Notes: generated by a model not told the origin, from the sequence alone. A DNA stretch of 64,000 nt from Umbelopsis isabellina (GCA_016758905.1 JAEPQZ010000008.1:62001-126000); one strand, 5' to 3'. Positions 11,003 to 24,016 are shown, numbered from the stretch's first letter. Made by a program: numbers and translations.

Positions 11003-12162
11003 ATGCTTCCTATTATATCAAAACGAGTTGCCCACACAGGCATCAAATCAATCAGCTCATACTCACTCCAAACTTCATTACGCACATTTGGTTCTTTACC
11101 GAGTATCCTACGTGGTCCTGAAAAGATCAGACCCGTCACTGATATACCGAATGAGATTGCAAGAGAGCTGGCAAATAGTCACCCAGTGCCTATGAGGCAT
11201 GAATTTGCCGAAGGCTCACAGAAGATTACCACAGAATTACTAGAGTCAATGGATATTGGCCTAGGCAAGCATCACAAACCTGAAACTTTGTCAGACAAGC
11301 TCGCATACCGCTTGGTGAAAACCCTGAGGTTACTTCCTGACACATATTTCAAAGACAACCACTACATGCGAAGCGTTATGCTAGAAACAATTGCTGCTGG
11401 TATGTATATGTCGTTTTTATTTTTTCAGGAAAAAAGGTAGCAAAAATTGATTGATTATTCTACACACCCAGTACCTGGAATGGTTGGTGCAATGCAGCGT
11501 CACCTTCGCTCACTAAGAAAAATGCAGCATGACGGCGGTTTCATCAGCCATTTGCTTCACGAAGCCGAGAACGAACGAATGCATCTTATGGTACGTACAT
11601 GTTCTACAATACAATACAATACAATACAATACAACGTTTAAAAAAAGTATGTAATTCTAACTGTTAAATAGATCTGGATGAAATGCCTAGAAATAAACAC
11701 ATGGAACCGACTACTAGTCCTTGGAGCGCAAGGTGTATTCTTTAATGCCTATTTCTTGGGCTACATGTGCTCTCCAAAGCTCTGCCATCGTATTGCTGGC
11801 TATTTGGAAGAAGAAGCAGTGGTGTCCTACACACATTTCCTCGACGCTTTAGACAAAGGCGACCTGAAGAATCCAAAGGCTCCAGCCATTGCATTGGGTA
11901 AGCTGCCTGCTTTGTGTCTTGCTACTCTATGCTAGATAGGCACTAATACATTTCGTCATGGCTACTCATAGAGTACTACAATTTACATCCCGACGCCACT
12001 GTGCGTGATGTCGTGGTAGCTATTCGCGCAGACGAAGCGTTGCACCGCGACGCCAATCACTTGTTTGCCGAAGTGTTTTCGAACAAACAGGTGAATCTTC
12101 GAGATCAAATCAAAGAACAAGCTGACAAAGCGGAAAAAAACCTCACGGCTATGGATATTTAA
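11003..12162 (+). CDS. AOX1: Alternative oxidase, mitochondrial
   Basis: Di-iron ubiquinol oxidase of the inner mitochondrial membrane. It passes electrons from ubiquinol directly to oxygen and bypasses complexes III and IV. Four exons: 11003-11399, 11472-11590, 11672-11897, 11972-12162, giving 310 residues. The first 50 residues are a basic, Ser-rich presequence. The four carboxylate/His iron-binding helices are all visible in order: [23 protein letters not shown] and [12 protein letters not shown]. All exon phases agree. Intron 2 carries an (ACAAT)5 microsatellite close to its donor. The XRN1 gene starts 158 bp downstream. Expression is probably induced by respiratory or oxidative stress (family knowledge). 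Confidence 0.96.
11606..11630 (+). repeat. (ACAAT)5 microsatellite in AOX intron 2
   Basis: Five perfect ACAAT units, with a degenerate sixth, begin 15 nt inside the intron donor at 11591. The intron is about 81 nt, so the repeat fills a third of it. Confidence 0.9.
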
Positions 12163-12319
12163 TGACCATCACCAAAAACAATGATTGTATTTTATATAGA
12201 GAAAATAAACTTGTGCCAGCTTTTTATTTTTCAATTCCCGCCATTTTACCAGGTGTCTTTTTTCGCAGACACTGCTCCGTTCTAAATCCCTTACTTATTG
12301 TCCTAACGCTGCAACTGCA

Positions 12320-15300
12320 ATGGGAGTTCCCAAGTTTTTTCGATGGATGAGGTATGATTAAAACAGGAAAACCGGATCCACCGTGTCAATAACTGACTTG
12401 ATCTGTTGATCACTGTAGCGAGCGCTATCCATTATGCTCTCAACTTATTACAGAGAACCGGATTCCAGAGTTTGGTAAAATGTCGCCAGCCCATCGCGTA
12501 GTCGCGCAGTTTTTCTTTTGCCAATTCAAAAATTAACCTAATGACTTACTTACCAGACAACCTGTATCTGGATATGAATGGTATCATCCACAATTGCTCT
12601 CACAACAACTCGGACGATGCTCACTATCGTATCAGTGAAGAGCAAATTTGGTTAGGCATATTCAGCTATGTGGATCATTTGTTCAGAAAGATCAAACCAC
12701 GCAAGACGTTTTTCCTCGCCATTGATGGTGTTGCTCCTAGAGCAAAGATGAACCAGCAACGGTCTAGAAGATTTAGGACCGCTAGAGAAGCTGAAGAAAT
12801 GAGAAAGAAGGCTCTTTCAAAGGGCGAAGAACTTCCACCCGACCCTCCATTTGACAGCAACTGTATCACTCCAGGTAAACCTATTGTTTTTTTTATTTTA
12901 TTTGGAAAATGAACGTAACACAATGCCGGTCATATTAACCATTGTATGTTGGGAATGATTTTTAGGAACGGAATTCATGATTAAGCTGACACAAGAGCTT
13001 CAGTATTTTATCAACAAGAAAGTGTCGGAAGATGCCAACTGGCGTGGTATCGAAATTATTCTTTCGGGTCCCGAAGTGCCAGGAGAAGGAGAGCACAAAA
13101 TCATGGAATTTATTCGTTTATCCAAGGCTCAGCCTGACTATGACCCCAACACTCGACACTGTTTGTATGGTCTTGATGCTGATTTGATCATGTTGGGTTT
13201 GCTAAGTCACGACCCTCACTTTGCTCTTCTTCGCGAAGAGGTTGTATTTGGAAAGGCAGCGCAGAAGCAGAAAAAGAGGTAAAAAGAAAAAGCGTATGAG
13301 CATGCATCTTAGCCGATGCTCGTGCTCGTCGATTGACAATTTGCTGATGTCCTTTGTCCAATAGCATCGACACTCAGAACTTCTATTTAATGCATCTATC
13401 TCTGTTGAGAGAATACCTAGATATCGAATTTCAATCTTTGCGAGACGAGCTACCGTTTGAATACGACCTGGAGCGAATCATTGATGACTTTATTTTGTTA
13501 GCCCTCTTTGTTGGCAATGATTTCTTGCCTCATTTGCCTAACCTGCATATTGGTGAAGGCGCTCTTACTCTTATGTTCAACGTATACAAGACGGTGTTGC
13601 CCAGAGCTGGTGGCTACATCAACGATGGAGGAAAAGTTGACATGAGCAAGCTGGAAATACTACTCCAGGACATCGCAAACAAGTTTGAAATGGAATGGTA
13701 TGAAGCTGAATTGGAGGACATGATGTTCTTGGAGAATAAGCGTGCGCAATCTTTCACCGAAGCCGAGCTTATGGAGCGCATGGACAAGATGAAATTAGGT
13801 GGTGGCAAACGTAAGAACAATAAGAAACAAAGTCTGGGTATGTTGATAGAGGCAATGTCTGTACGCCCAAACACTGTGTTATTGCTAATTAGAAACCCCA
13901 CAGTTATCACCAAGCAACAGCAAGGCATTCTCCAGCAAATCAAGGAGTTTGCATTCCAGCGTCGTAATCATAAACAGAATCCCGCTCTTCACTTTCCTTC
14001 GGATTACAGAGCTGGTGATCGACACTTTATCGAAACAGTAGCAAATGATCTTGGTTTGCATTATGCTGTGGAATATGAAGGTGATGGTAGCACCAAGCAT
14101 GTGTATATCGATTTCCCCGAAAATGAAGAGGGTGAAGAAGATGAGACTGAGGATGAAGAAGATATTGCCGCTCGACAACGTATCCTTGACAAATACGAGA
14201 AAGCTGAAGTGATTGATAATGTGGTAACCGAGGAGGAACGTGATCAGCAAGAGAGTCAGCGCCAAGAAGAGAAAATCCGTCTCTGGAAGAGTCGATATTA
14301 TGATGTAGGTATTCATATGTTCAGCCATCATGGCAAAAGTGGCGATTACTAACGCTGTCGCAAAAAGGAGAAAATGGGTATCAATTATGATAAACCAGTG
14401 GAAGTCGATGCCTTGGTCAAGTCCTATATTGAGGGCATTCAATGGGTTCTTCATTATTATTATGATGGTGTTGCATCATGGGGCTGGTTCTACCCTTACC
14501 ACTATTCTCCCATGATATCTGATTTGAAAAATCTGGACCGCTTCTCGAACTTGGAGTTCGAGCTTGGTCAGCCTTTCAAAGCCTACGAACAACTTATGGG
14601 CGTGCTACCCAGCTTGAGTAGACAGCTCTTACCTGCAGCTTATAGAGTAAGTGCAATGTCACAAAGATATCCGCAAGCGCTCCGTCCGTGATTTTGACCT
14701 CTCTCCCTATTAGGACCTTATGACAGACCCAACATCACCTATCATTGATTTCTATCCTTTGGATTTTGAGATGGATATGAATGGCAAGAAGCAAGAGTGG
14801 GAAGCTGTTGTAAAGATTCCATTCATTGACGAGAAGCGTTTGCTAGAGGCAATGAAGTCACGCGAGCACCGCTTAAATCCAGATCAAGCTGCCATGGAGA
14901 GAATTGGACAGAACCACAAAATTTCCTTCGATGCTAGTCTGGAAAATGTCCAAGACGAAAACGAAAAGGGTAAATTCTATCCCAGTCCAATTCCCGGTGT
15001 CTTCCCTGACATCCACAATTGCTTGGCTAAACAAGAAGATTACCATCTTCCCAAGCTCGACGGCGGAAAAAAGCTTAGAAAGTCGTTGTTGAAAGAAACA
15101 AAGACTGGGAAAAGCTTACTTGCCGGTTTCCCGTCATTGCATACCATTCCACACACCGGCTTCATTGTTCATCACGGTGTCAATGTTTTCCAACAGGAAT
15201 CCAAGTATGTTTTACGTTTGTTTTTTATCAGTCTTATTATACCACTCCACTGACATTTGTTTTTATCAGGAACGAGAGCGTCGTCATCAACCTCGAAAAT

Positions 15301-16960
15301 GTGTTTGCTGAAATGAGCACGCAAGAGGTTGCCAAACGAATTGTTGGAAAGAGGCTTTATGTTGGATATCCATTCTTGCAGGAATCATTTGTGCAAGCTG
15401 TTTCGGATGAGCAATTCAAGTACGAGCACATTGTACGTGACGGCAAGCGACAAGTCTTACGCACTCCTATGCCAGGAAATGAGGTCGAATGGTGGCGCAA
15501 GAGAGCAGATCGTTTCGAATACATGGCCAGCAAGCGATTTGCCTGTGTCATTGGTCGCGTCGAAGTTTGCGTTCACGTTCGCTTACTCAAGGGTTTGCGC
15601 AAGATGGATGATGGCGCATTGTTGAAAGATTTCGAACACCCTAACCAAGCTACAATCGTGCCGTTGCAAACATCGGTTCTTAAAGTCGAAAATGAGGATA
15701 GACGATATGTTGAACAACCTGCACGTCCAGTAGAAAAAGAGTTCCCTGTCAATAGCGATGTCTTTTTCATTGGCGCCAAGTTCTTTGGCTCACTGGCCAC
15801 TGTGATCGGACATGCAGAAGGCAAAGTGGCATTGAAATTGCTAGTACCAAATGACGAAAAATTCATGACCGAACCAACATTTGCCAAGGACATTATCAAG
15901 AGTCACCAACTACACTGGATTCCTGCTTTTGCACTTGCTAAACAGTTAAATATACCGGCATTAGCGCTATCCAAGATCACGTCGTCTTTCATGGTGCAAC
16001 AGCCTGATAAGCCGCAAGAAAAATTAAATCTTGGTTTGAATCTCAAGTTTGAAGCTAAGCAACAAAAAGTCGTTGGTTATACTAGGAAGTCCGAATCAGG
16101 TGTTTGGGATTACTCAACAAGAGCTGTAGAACTTATCAGATCCTACAAAGAACAGTTCCCTGAGCTGTTCGCGCAACTTAGCAGAAAGGCCAGGCAATGT
16201 AAGTCTCACTTTAATTAGTGTTTGCCCCATTCAGAGTGGGTGCCTTGCCTTAAAACACAAGAGTACTAAAATGACCCTTTTTTTTTTTTTTTTTTTTTTT
16301 GGCTACAGCTGATATGTACGTGCCAAAGGACTTTTATCCCGAAGACCAAGCACAAGCCAAGATATTAGAGGTGAAGCAATGGCTCAAGTCTAAGGGCATT
16401 GCCGACCTTCCCAGAGTGGCACTCGACGTAGAACGTCTCGATCAGGTAAGGTTCAAGGTTTTAGGGCATAAACCTAGAGACTGAAAATAGCTAAGTAAAA
16501 TTTGATCCATTGGCAGGAAATTGTTGATCAAATAGAAAAAGCGGCCAACGACTATAACGAGACTTGGGAGAATCTTGAATTCCGTCGAGTGATCATCAAG
16601 AACATTCCTAGACGAGTTCTTCTCGTGCCGGCCCAAGCACCGCATAAACTCCACGTTCAGACTTTTGAACTGGGCGATCGCGTGTTATATGCTCAAGATT
16701 CCGGCGGTGTTCCTCTGGGACTTCGTGGAACCGTAATAGGGTTCGAAGAAAAGCACTTGCAGGTCGTATTTGACATGCCTTTCATGGGTGGTAACACCAT
16801 CGGAGGACAGTGCTCAGCTTTCCGTGGTATGACAGTCCCATCGTCTTCAGTGCTCAATTTATCTAAGCCTGCCTTTGGCAAAGGACCACCTGAACCTGCC
16901 GCCAAGAGACAACATCATCAACAAAATCATCATCATCACCAACATAAATCCAAGAATTAA
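12320..16960 (+). CDS. XRN1: 5'-3' exoribonuclease XRN1 (cytoplasmic)
   Basis: Degrades decapped 5'-monophosphate mRNA processively in the cytoplasm. Ten exons give 1312 residues: 12320-12351, 12419-12474, 12557-12874, 12966-13278, 13365-14304, 14368-14646, 14714-15204, 15270-16198, 16309-16445, 16517-16960. The start MGVPKFFRWMSERYP is invariant in the family. Catalytic motifs follow: LYLDMNGIIHNC, AIDGVAPRAKMNQQR, EGEHKIMEFIR, YGLDADLIMLGL and GNDFLPHLP. An acidic loop (EEGEEDETEDEEDI) and PYHYSPM match the XRN family. The D1 region with KFFGSLATVIG and the SH3-like end identify XRN1, not nuclear RAT1. It is shorter than yeast XRN1 (about 1530) and lacks a long disordered tail; the last 20 residues are His/Gln/Asn-rich. 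Intron 8 contains a 23-nt T run. Confidence 0.95.
16278..16300 (+). repeat. T23 tract in XRN1 intron 8
   Basis: An uninterrupted run of 23 T lies directly before the acceptor GGCTACAG. It forms an unusually long polypyrimidine tract and is likely to be length-variable. Confidence 0.85.
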
Positions 16961-17250
16961 AAAACAACCTTTCCGCCAATTTGATGAATCAATAAAGAAT
17001 TTCAGAATCCTCTTTTTTTTTGCGTATATCTTTTTGAGCCCATTTTTGTGTTGTTATTGCTGTGTGTGTGGATGAGCCCTCATCAACTCAGCAAAAACCA
17101 CGAAGGCGTTCGTCACACACGCTGATAACTTTTTCTCTCTCTTTATTTCTAACTTGCTTTCTCTTCTCCCTTTACCACAGTAAATCTCGCTGGGTATTAT
17201 TCACCTGTTACTTGCAGCCTCGGACTTTTGTATACCCTCCAGGATGCAAT

Positions 17251-20200
17251 ATGGAAAAAGCTTCACTGAGTCCTTCTCCTGTTGAAACTCCAGCGCGTCA
17301 GAAACCTTCAGGAACTAAGCGAATAAAGATCAGTAGAGCTTGCGATGAATGTCGTAAACGAAAGGTGAGGAATGTCGTACCTGTAGTTACTCTGCTATAT
17401 ACACAACCAACTGGTATGCTAAATATGGCGGCGGGCAGGTTAAATGTGATGGCGCTCAACCCTGTTATCGATGCCGAAAGTCAGATACTCTATGTGTGTT
17501 TGCAAAGGTAGCCCCTCGACGCGGGCCACCAAAACAATATGTAGAGTTGCTCGAAACACGCCTTCGCATGGTAGAAAAGGCTCTGTCTTTGTTAGAAAAA
17601 TCGAATCTGGATCAATCGACTGCCAATGTCGACGAAGAACCTCAGGCATCGTGGGATCAACCACGATACGGTAAGTTAGCTTCCCATTCATGCAAATAGC
17701 AAGCAAACATCCAAAAGACAGCGAGTCATTTTTCTAGCCAGCACAATGCTGTATTTTGGACAAGCCCCAAACCATTTTTATCATCGTCTAATATGTATAA
17801 ACTGTCATTAGATTCTGTGCCTTCAGACTTGTACAATGAGGTGTCTGGCCCAATGTCCATTGGAAATATCGGCCAAGCAATGTACATTGATGACCCGTAT
17901 ACCCAAGATTACCAGTTGCTGGAGCAATCGCTACCCTCATTATCTGATACCCCGATGTTGGCCTCCCTTACGGCGATTCCTCAAGAATTAATAGACACTT
18001 ATTTTGAACATGTTCATCCTCAGCTTCCAATGATACACAAGCCCTCGTTCATTGGACGTTGGACTGACCGCAACACAGGCCCATCACTGTTGTTACTCAA
18101 TGCCATGTGTGCAGTGGCAGCCATATGGCATCATCCTCCGTTGCAGACCGTGGGTCCAGCGGGAATCCAATTCTATCAACGCGCTTTTTATCTCATAGAC
18201 GAATATGCGGATACCCCACGGATTTCCACCGTGCAAGCCTTGTTACTATTAATCAAGTATCAAGAATATCATCGTCGACCTGGTTTTTTCTGCAGACCAT
18301 CGCTGTATATACAAATGGTTGTGCAAATGTGTAACGATCTTGGCCTCACATATAAATATTCTGCGCATACTGCGCAACTAGAGTCAGGCAAACCAACATT
18401 TTGGATTGCATATATATACGACATTATGATTAGGTATAAAAAAAAGAAAAATGAAAATACGCAATGATATGGATGATCTTTACGCTGACTAATCTCGCCC
18501 TTCCGTTTCCCTATCCAGCATAGAGCAAGGTCGAGAGCCCGGGTTTGCAGACCTTGATTTGACTGCCGAAGAGCCAATCAATAGCACGGACGACGATGAA
18601 GCGGAAATACTCCTTGTAGATCATCATAGGTGGATGTTCCAACTAATGAAAATCTTGGGCTCAACTCTTAAATTTGTACGACTGTTAGCTAGTCGACGAC
18701 AAAAGCCGTCCAGTCAGCCAAATAAGCGACAGTCGCTGGAAGAAAATGCTCGGTTCCTGACGTGCAGAGTTAGTCTTGAAAATTTTCTACAGTCGCTGCC
18801 GTCTTCGTTGGTCTATATACCATCCAATTTTGATCCCTCATACCCTTCGGCAAAAGACACCATGCCCTCATCATCATTTACTGCATTTTTACATATGACA
18901 TACCATCTAACGGTGATCGTCCTGCATCGAGCATATACCTTGTACCCATTATCACCTGTACAGGGCCTGGAGGTTGCTTATCCACATCAAGAGATATGTG
19001 CTGCCTCCGCGTCACATATCACTAATCTTGTTTCAACGCTTGTGAGTATAGCAGACCCACAAAAGTTTATTCGACATATTAGAGGTGCTCAGCATACCAT
19101 TCACTGCCTAACAGCGGCCATTACTATACATAGTTACCTAATGACCGTCTCCAATACAGAGGAGATGGCTCACACTGCAAAGGAACAGTATGAAATATCA
19201 TTAGCTCTACTACGTGACCTTGCCATGGAATCACCATCATTGGAATTCCAGTCAAGGTTCCGTGAAGCAGAATTAACTTTGATGTATGGACAGATGGCTG
19301 TTAATCCTACTAGTACCATTGACTCACCCCATGAGCAAGCTACTGCTAGCCCTACTAGTACAACATCAACTCCTAAGATTCCTCCAAATAATCGACAAAG
19401 CAAGGTGCAAAAAAATCGGCGTAACTCTGGCCCAGCAATTCCCATGCACAACAATAATCGTAGTCAACGATCACCATCTAAAATACCCATGGCGGTTCCC
19501 GAAAACGACAGACGCATGAACACCACCACCTCGCCACAACCCACAGCAGCCCCTCTCTCCATGCTAATGCAATCAAGTGCACAATTAATGGGATCTGATG
19601 CTGCTAATCGCTTTGCTGCCATTTTTCAACAACCAAATGCATCTCAATGGCGTGGATATCAAGGCAATCAGCATCAGCAGCAACATGTGTCTGGACAAGA
19701 AGTAGATCCAAATCAACGTGTTGGTTCTCGGTTTTTGCATCATCTCCAATCGCAACAATTTCAACGACCACCCATGTATGATGACATTGGTCTTCAGACA
19801 GCCATGAATAGCCCCGTTCCAATGCGTACTCAATCTGCCTCATATCGCCTGGGCGGTGGGGGACGATCTGCAACTTGGTCGCAAGGTACAGCTCCAAACA
19901 TGTACCAGTTTCAGCCACAACGACCAACATCGCAACTGCAAAACAGTGTTGCCGCATCTGATCCTATGATCATGCTGGAGTCTTACTCACATCAAATGCT
20001 TCCAAGGGAGGGATCTCCATCCATCAGCCGATCACCAAGCTCCTTGTCCATGGCTAGCAGTAACCTTGCCGGCCCTACACCGTCGCGTACGACGTCCACT
20101 CCCCGAGCCACACCCTACACTACTCAAAGAAGACCAGCGACCATTGGCCACCACAGGAGACACACTATCTCTAACCCCTCTAAGCAGGCTCTTGTAGACG

Positions 20201-20529
20201 GAATGGTCGATGAGAAATTGGTAACGCGACGGCGCGGACGTGGGAACACAAGGTCGCAACTGCTTTCTATGACATATGGTGCTATTTCTGAAGATACCGG
20301 CCACGGAAATGAATCATCTAGACTCGTCACATCCGGTTCATCTTCATCGCCTTCATCTTTCAGTGCTAGCTCGGATACTCCTTCCGGTTTGGCTGAAGAC
20401 AGCGAGATGACATTAGATGCTGCTAGTCAGGGGAACGACAATGGCAACGAGATCAAGGTCGAAGATAGCATGATGCGATATCTGATGGACGAGCAAGACA
20501 TTCAATGGGAAAATCCAAACTCTGGTTAA
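17251..20529 (+). CDS. Zn2Cys6 transcription factor with fungal-specific middle homology region
   Basis: Four exons: 17251-17364, 17439-17670, 17812-18433, 18519-20529, giving 992 residues. The zinc cluster has Cys at residues 31, 34, 41, 47, 50 and 57 (C-x2-C-x6-C-x5-C-x2-C-x6-C), followed by the linker RRGPPKQYVELLE and a short coiled coil for dimerisation. The fungal-specific domain starts near residue 180 (LIDTYFEHVHPQLPMIHKPS). It includes the typical YQEYHRRPG and ends around IYDIMISIEQGREP. The C-terminal 400 residues are Ser/Pro/Gln-rich and disordered, with an acidic end. The third exon starts at the second of two possible acceptors, because the first gives a stop. The DNA target is unknown. 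It lies 290 bp after XRN1 on the same strand. Confidence 0.9.
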
Positions 20530-21042
20530 ATAACGGCATGGCATATACTTGGGGTTTTCCAGTCATTTCTTTTTGTTTTATTTCGTTATTATTGTTTCCA
20601 AATTGGTCACTTTTGACCTTTCAATTCTATATATTTCTCTTCGTTGGGTGACTGGTTGAGAAATGGATCAAACGTCGTTCTATCTGTAGTTTGGAATTTT
20701 CTATTCCATTGCAACCTCTTCTTTGTCGATGTTACCATCGCACATACGCATTTTTTGTTATCTTCATCGTTAGTTTTTTCTTTTTTTCTCTTTCTCTCTC
20801 TCTTTTTCTTAATCATAGACAATCGCATAACTTCTTCCTGATTGGCATGCTGTTTTCAGGATTGTAAATAATATGAAATTATTGAAATTCGTTAGAAGGC
20901 AAATTCAGGGGGCCATTAGAAGTAAGACTTTAACCACTAGGATCATGTGATTTCATCCAGTGACTGTCAGCAGCCAAATGTCCTACTTCTTCACTTTCTA
21001 TACGGCCACCACCGAACACTCTCAGCTTTTATTCACCTCAAC
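20530..21042. other. Intergenic region between the Zn2Cys6 gene and heme oxygenase
   Basis: AT-rich with a CT-rich stretch near 20775-20812, probably the Zn2Cys6 gene 3' untranslated region and the heme oxygenase promoter. No gene or clear motif was seen. Confidence 0.5.
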
Positions 21043-22706
21043 ATGCCCGAAGCTTCAGGTCCCACCATGACTATGCCACCTCATCCTGGCCTGGATATGA
21101 TTTCAGAGAATTATGAAGATTTGAAGAAGAAATGTCCAGCCTTTTCAGCTGGTTGCCCTTACGCCAAAACCGAGGAGTACAACACCATGGCCGCCAGTGT
21201 GGGCGATATCTCCAAATGGTGAGTGGTGATGTTGCTATTGATTTAAATTGAAGAAACCAATCTAACTGCCCACGCTGCTCTTAACAGCCCTGCTTTCCAA
21301 GACGGTAACTGAGTATTTTTATGGTGTGTTGGTCACCGGCAACATTAGCTAACGTACACTCACTTTTTATAGGCTGCCCTTTCTCTGACAAGTCAAAGAC
21401 AGAGCTTGCAGCGTTGATCGAAACTGTTCCCAAGGAGCACCCCCTAATCAACCCTCATGGTGAGTTTGATTAACACCAATATATATATAATCTCAAAAAG
21501 TGGTATTAACAATCGTACCTTTTTGTAGAGTTACCATCCTGTCATGACGGTGAGCTTTTAGTCCAAGCTTTGAACGCCTTCTTGAGCCAAATCCGCCGAG
21601 AAGCTGAAGGCGTGGACGGTAGCCCCAAGCTAGAGGAAGACGTCGCACCCGAGTTGCTTGAAGACCCTCAGCTTGCTGCTGCTATGCGAGAAGGTACCAA
21701 GGCTGTTCACAGGGCAGCTGAGAATTCGGTATTCACCAAGCGATTTCTCAGGGGTCAAATCAACCTCGAGGAGTACGGTCGTTACATCAACTCTTTATAC
21801 TTTATCTATACCTCCATGGAGACTCTTTTGGAGAAACACAAGAATCATCCTACGGTGGAGTTGATTTACTTCCCAGAAGAAGTCAACCGCAGAGAAGCCT
21901 TATTAGAAGGTAATGATCATGTATGAATGAGTATACCGTTACTACTTTTCATTTTGTTAATCTTTCTTTCATGTTTAGATATGGAGTATTATTACGGCAA
22001 GGCTCAGGTTGCAAAGCTCATCAGCCCAGATACCATCACTCCTGCAGTCAAGAGCTACATTGAGGCAATGGAATCAGCCTGCAAAAAGAACCCTGCCTTG
22101 TTGATTGCTCACAGCTACTCTAGATACCTGGGAGATCTCTCTGGTACGTATAACTCAGATTAGCAGCTCACTTTTTTTTTCGGCAATTGCTAACTTGTTA
22201 TGTTACAGGCGGCCAGATTTTAGCCAAACGATTGAAGACTCATATCTTCCATTTGTCAGAAAAGGATGCCGAATGGGATGCCAAAGATGGTCTTCATTTC
22301 TACCACTTTGAAAACATCGGCAATGTTCCCGAGTTCAAGGACATGTATAGAGAGCGTCTTAATGCTGCTCGTGTAGATGCATCCACAAGAGGTAAGAACA
22401 TCGGTATATTCCTCGTCAATTTTGGTAATTTACTCAATCGCTCTTCTAGATTTGGTCGTTGCCGAAGCTGTCAAATCTTTCGAGCTCAACATTGCACTCT
22501 TTGATGAAGTGGAGCAGCTATCCCAAAAGAATCTTTTGACACCAACTAAAGTAACTGTTTCGCAAGCAAAGGCTGAAGAAAAGGTTGAGCAAGTTCAAAC
22601 TGATTCAAAGAAGTCGTTCACGTGGCCATCTGCAACTTCACTTGCCATTGGAGTCGCGGCAATTGGTGTTGTAGCTTATATCTATCAGAAGATGCAAAGA
22701 GCTTAA
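21043..22706 (+). CDS. HMX1: Heme oxygenase, tail-anchored, with N-terminal Cys-Pro repeats
   Basis: Opens heme to biliverdin, iron and CO, probably on the ER surface. Seven exons: 21043-21218, 21288-21304 (17 nt), 21373-21459, 21529-21909, 21979-22143, 22209-22391, 22450-22706, giving 421 residues. The heme oxygenase domain begins about residue 140 with the proximal His near residue 154 (VHRAAE). It contains the Gly-rich distal helix YLGDLSGGQ. The last 25 residues form a hydrophobic helix followed by basic residues, a C-terminal membrane anchor. The N-terminal 100 residues are unusual: CPAFSAGCPY (from residue 31) is repeated 28 residues later as CPAFQDGCPF. This gives four Cys-Pro dipeptides resembling heme-regulatory motifs. 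Phases agree across all exons, including the micro-exon. Confidence 0.93.
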
Positions 22707-23215
22707 TCAGCCATTTTCTTTTTTCCCTACCTATTTCCCTTCTATGTCGGCAAATTTGAATTTATCCATATATCAGTATACGGATATTTGCTTACCATTA
22801 CCTGTATTGTATTATACTGTATTACTCCCCACTTTCCTCAAGGAATAAAGCAATCTATAGACAATTTATAAACATTCACAACGCATACGATCGTTAAAGC
22901 TGCCATTCTCGAAAGATAAGCTATCAATGCTGCAGAGCATCAATAGATGGAATGTTTATAACCTGTTCGCTGTTGATACACCCACACCTTTGGCTTCAAC
23001 GTGGTGAGGGTAATCCGACATTGACCATTTGTGCCTGAGGGGTTTCCCTGGTCCCTTCAATTATCCCTACATGCAGAAATGGCGGTTTTATTATATGTTC
23101 TCATCTGTCATGTTGGTTTAGTCTCTCGAATTTTAACTTTCAGATGGATTACCTATGGCGTCAATCTAGCTGCTTGTATTAAGGAGTCCTCTGGTGTATA
23201 AGTCAAAAAAATAGA

Positions 23216-23231
23216 AGGTGCCTTAGCACCT
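23216..23231. repeat. Short perfect hairpin
   Basis: AGGTGC-CTTA-GCACCT forms a 6-bp stem with a tetraloop in the long spacer before the secreted-protein gene. No U tract follows, so it is not a polymerase III-type terminator. Confidence 0.6.
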
Positions 23232-24007
23232 CCTCGCTGGTCGACCTTGTTTTACTGCAAAATGCCACCGATATAAATTGAAATTAAAAATATACTATAT
23301 TCAGGGCATCATATAATTACTATTAAAAAGCTTGTAAACACATGCTAGTGAATTGAAATGAATGATATTAGCGTCCTATTGCAATTTGAAAACAGAATTT
23401 GCCGTGTCAAGTAGCCGAAGAGTTGCCGACGGCAGGATCTCACCGGCCCTAAAGATAAAGATGACAAGCTCTAGTTCTAAAGGGGAATATATACCTAAAT
23501 TTATTCTACATATCGCAAAGGAGGTTGGTTGCTATACGCTGGCAGGTTTGAGTGGATTTTGCAGGGAATCGGACAGCCTAATAGCATTTTGATTTTCTAG
23601 GCAAAGCATCTTTGTTCTACATATGGCAAGCTACAATTGTTTAAATTCTGTCCATCTTTTCAACCATGTACGCATATTACGCAGCATAAGAGGAAAAGCC
23701 TGCCTGCAAGAAGATTACCACGAGCATTTGTTTGCAGTAAACCCGTCGGCTAAAGGTTGCTATTATGACTGGTTCTATAGAGTTACTTTAAGCGTGCCCT
23801 AAAGGGAGCTTCCATGGATTTTTTTTCTTCTTAAAACCCCTTTCTCCTGATTACTTTTGACTTTCCTCGCTTCATTTTTCCGCCAAGTTATGTCCTCACT
23901 GACTCTCCTGTCAATATCCCTTTCTGCAGAGTTTTGAAAAAGTTGACAGTAGAACACGCCAGCCTCTTATACCTTTTGCCTTAAGGACGTGATCTTTTTC
24001 ATCTTGA

Positions 24008-24016
24008 TATAAAAAG
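24008..24016 (+). promoter_or_regulatory. TATA box of the small secreted protein gene
   Basis: TATAAAAAG lies 63 bp before the ATG at 24071, the usual spacing for inducible genes in this window (compare AOX and the 38-42 kb array). Confidence 0.55.

Noticed and set aside
13885-14454. Minus-strand open frame of 189 codons inside XRN1
   Set aside because: It is antisense to conserved XRN1 exons and crosses an intron; its hydrophobic look follows from the acidic codons on the other strand.
17738-17811. Earlier acceptor for exon 3 of the first Zn2Cys6 gene
   Set aside because: In the phase left by exon 2 it runs into a stop; the acceptor ending at 17811 keeps the frame.
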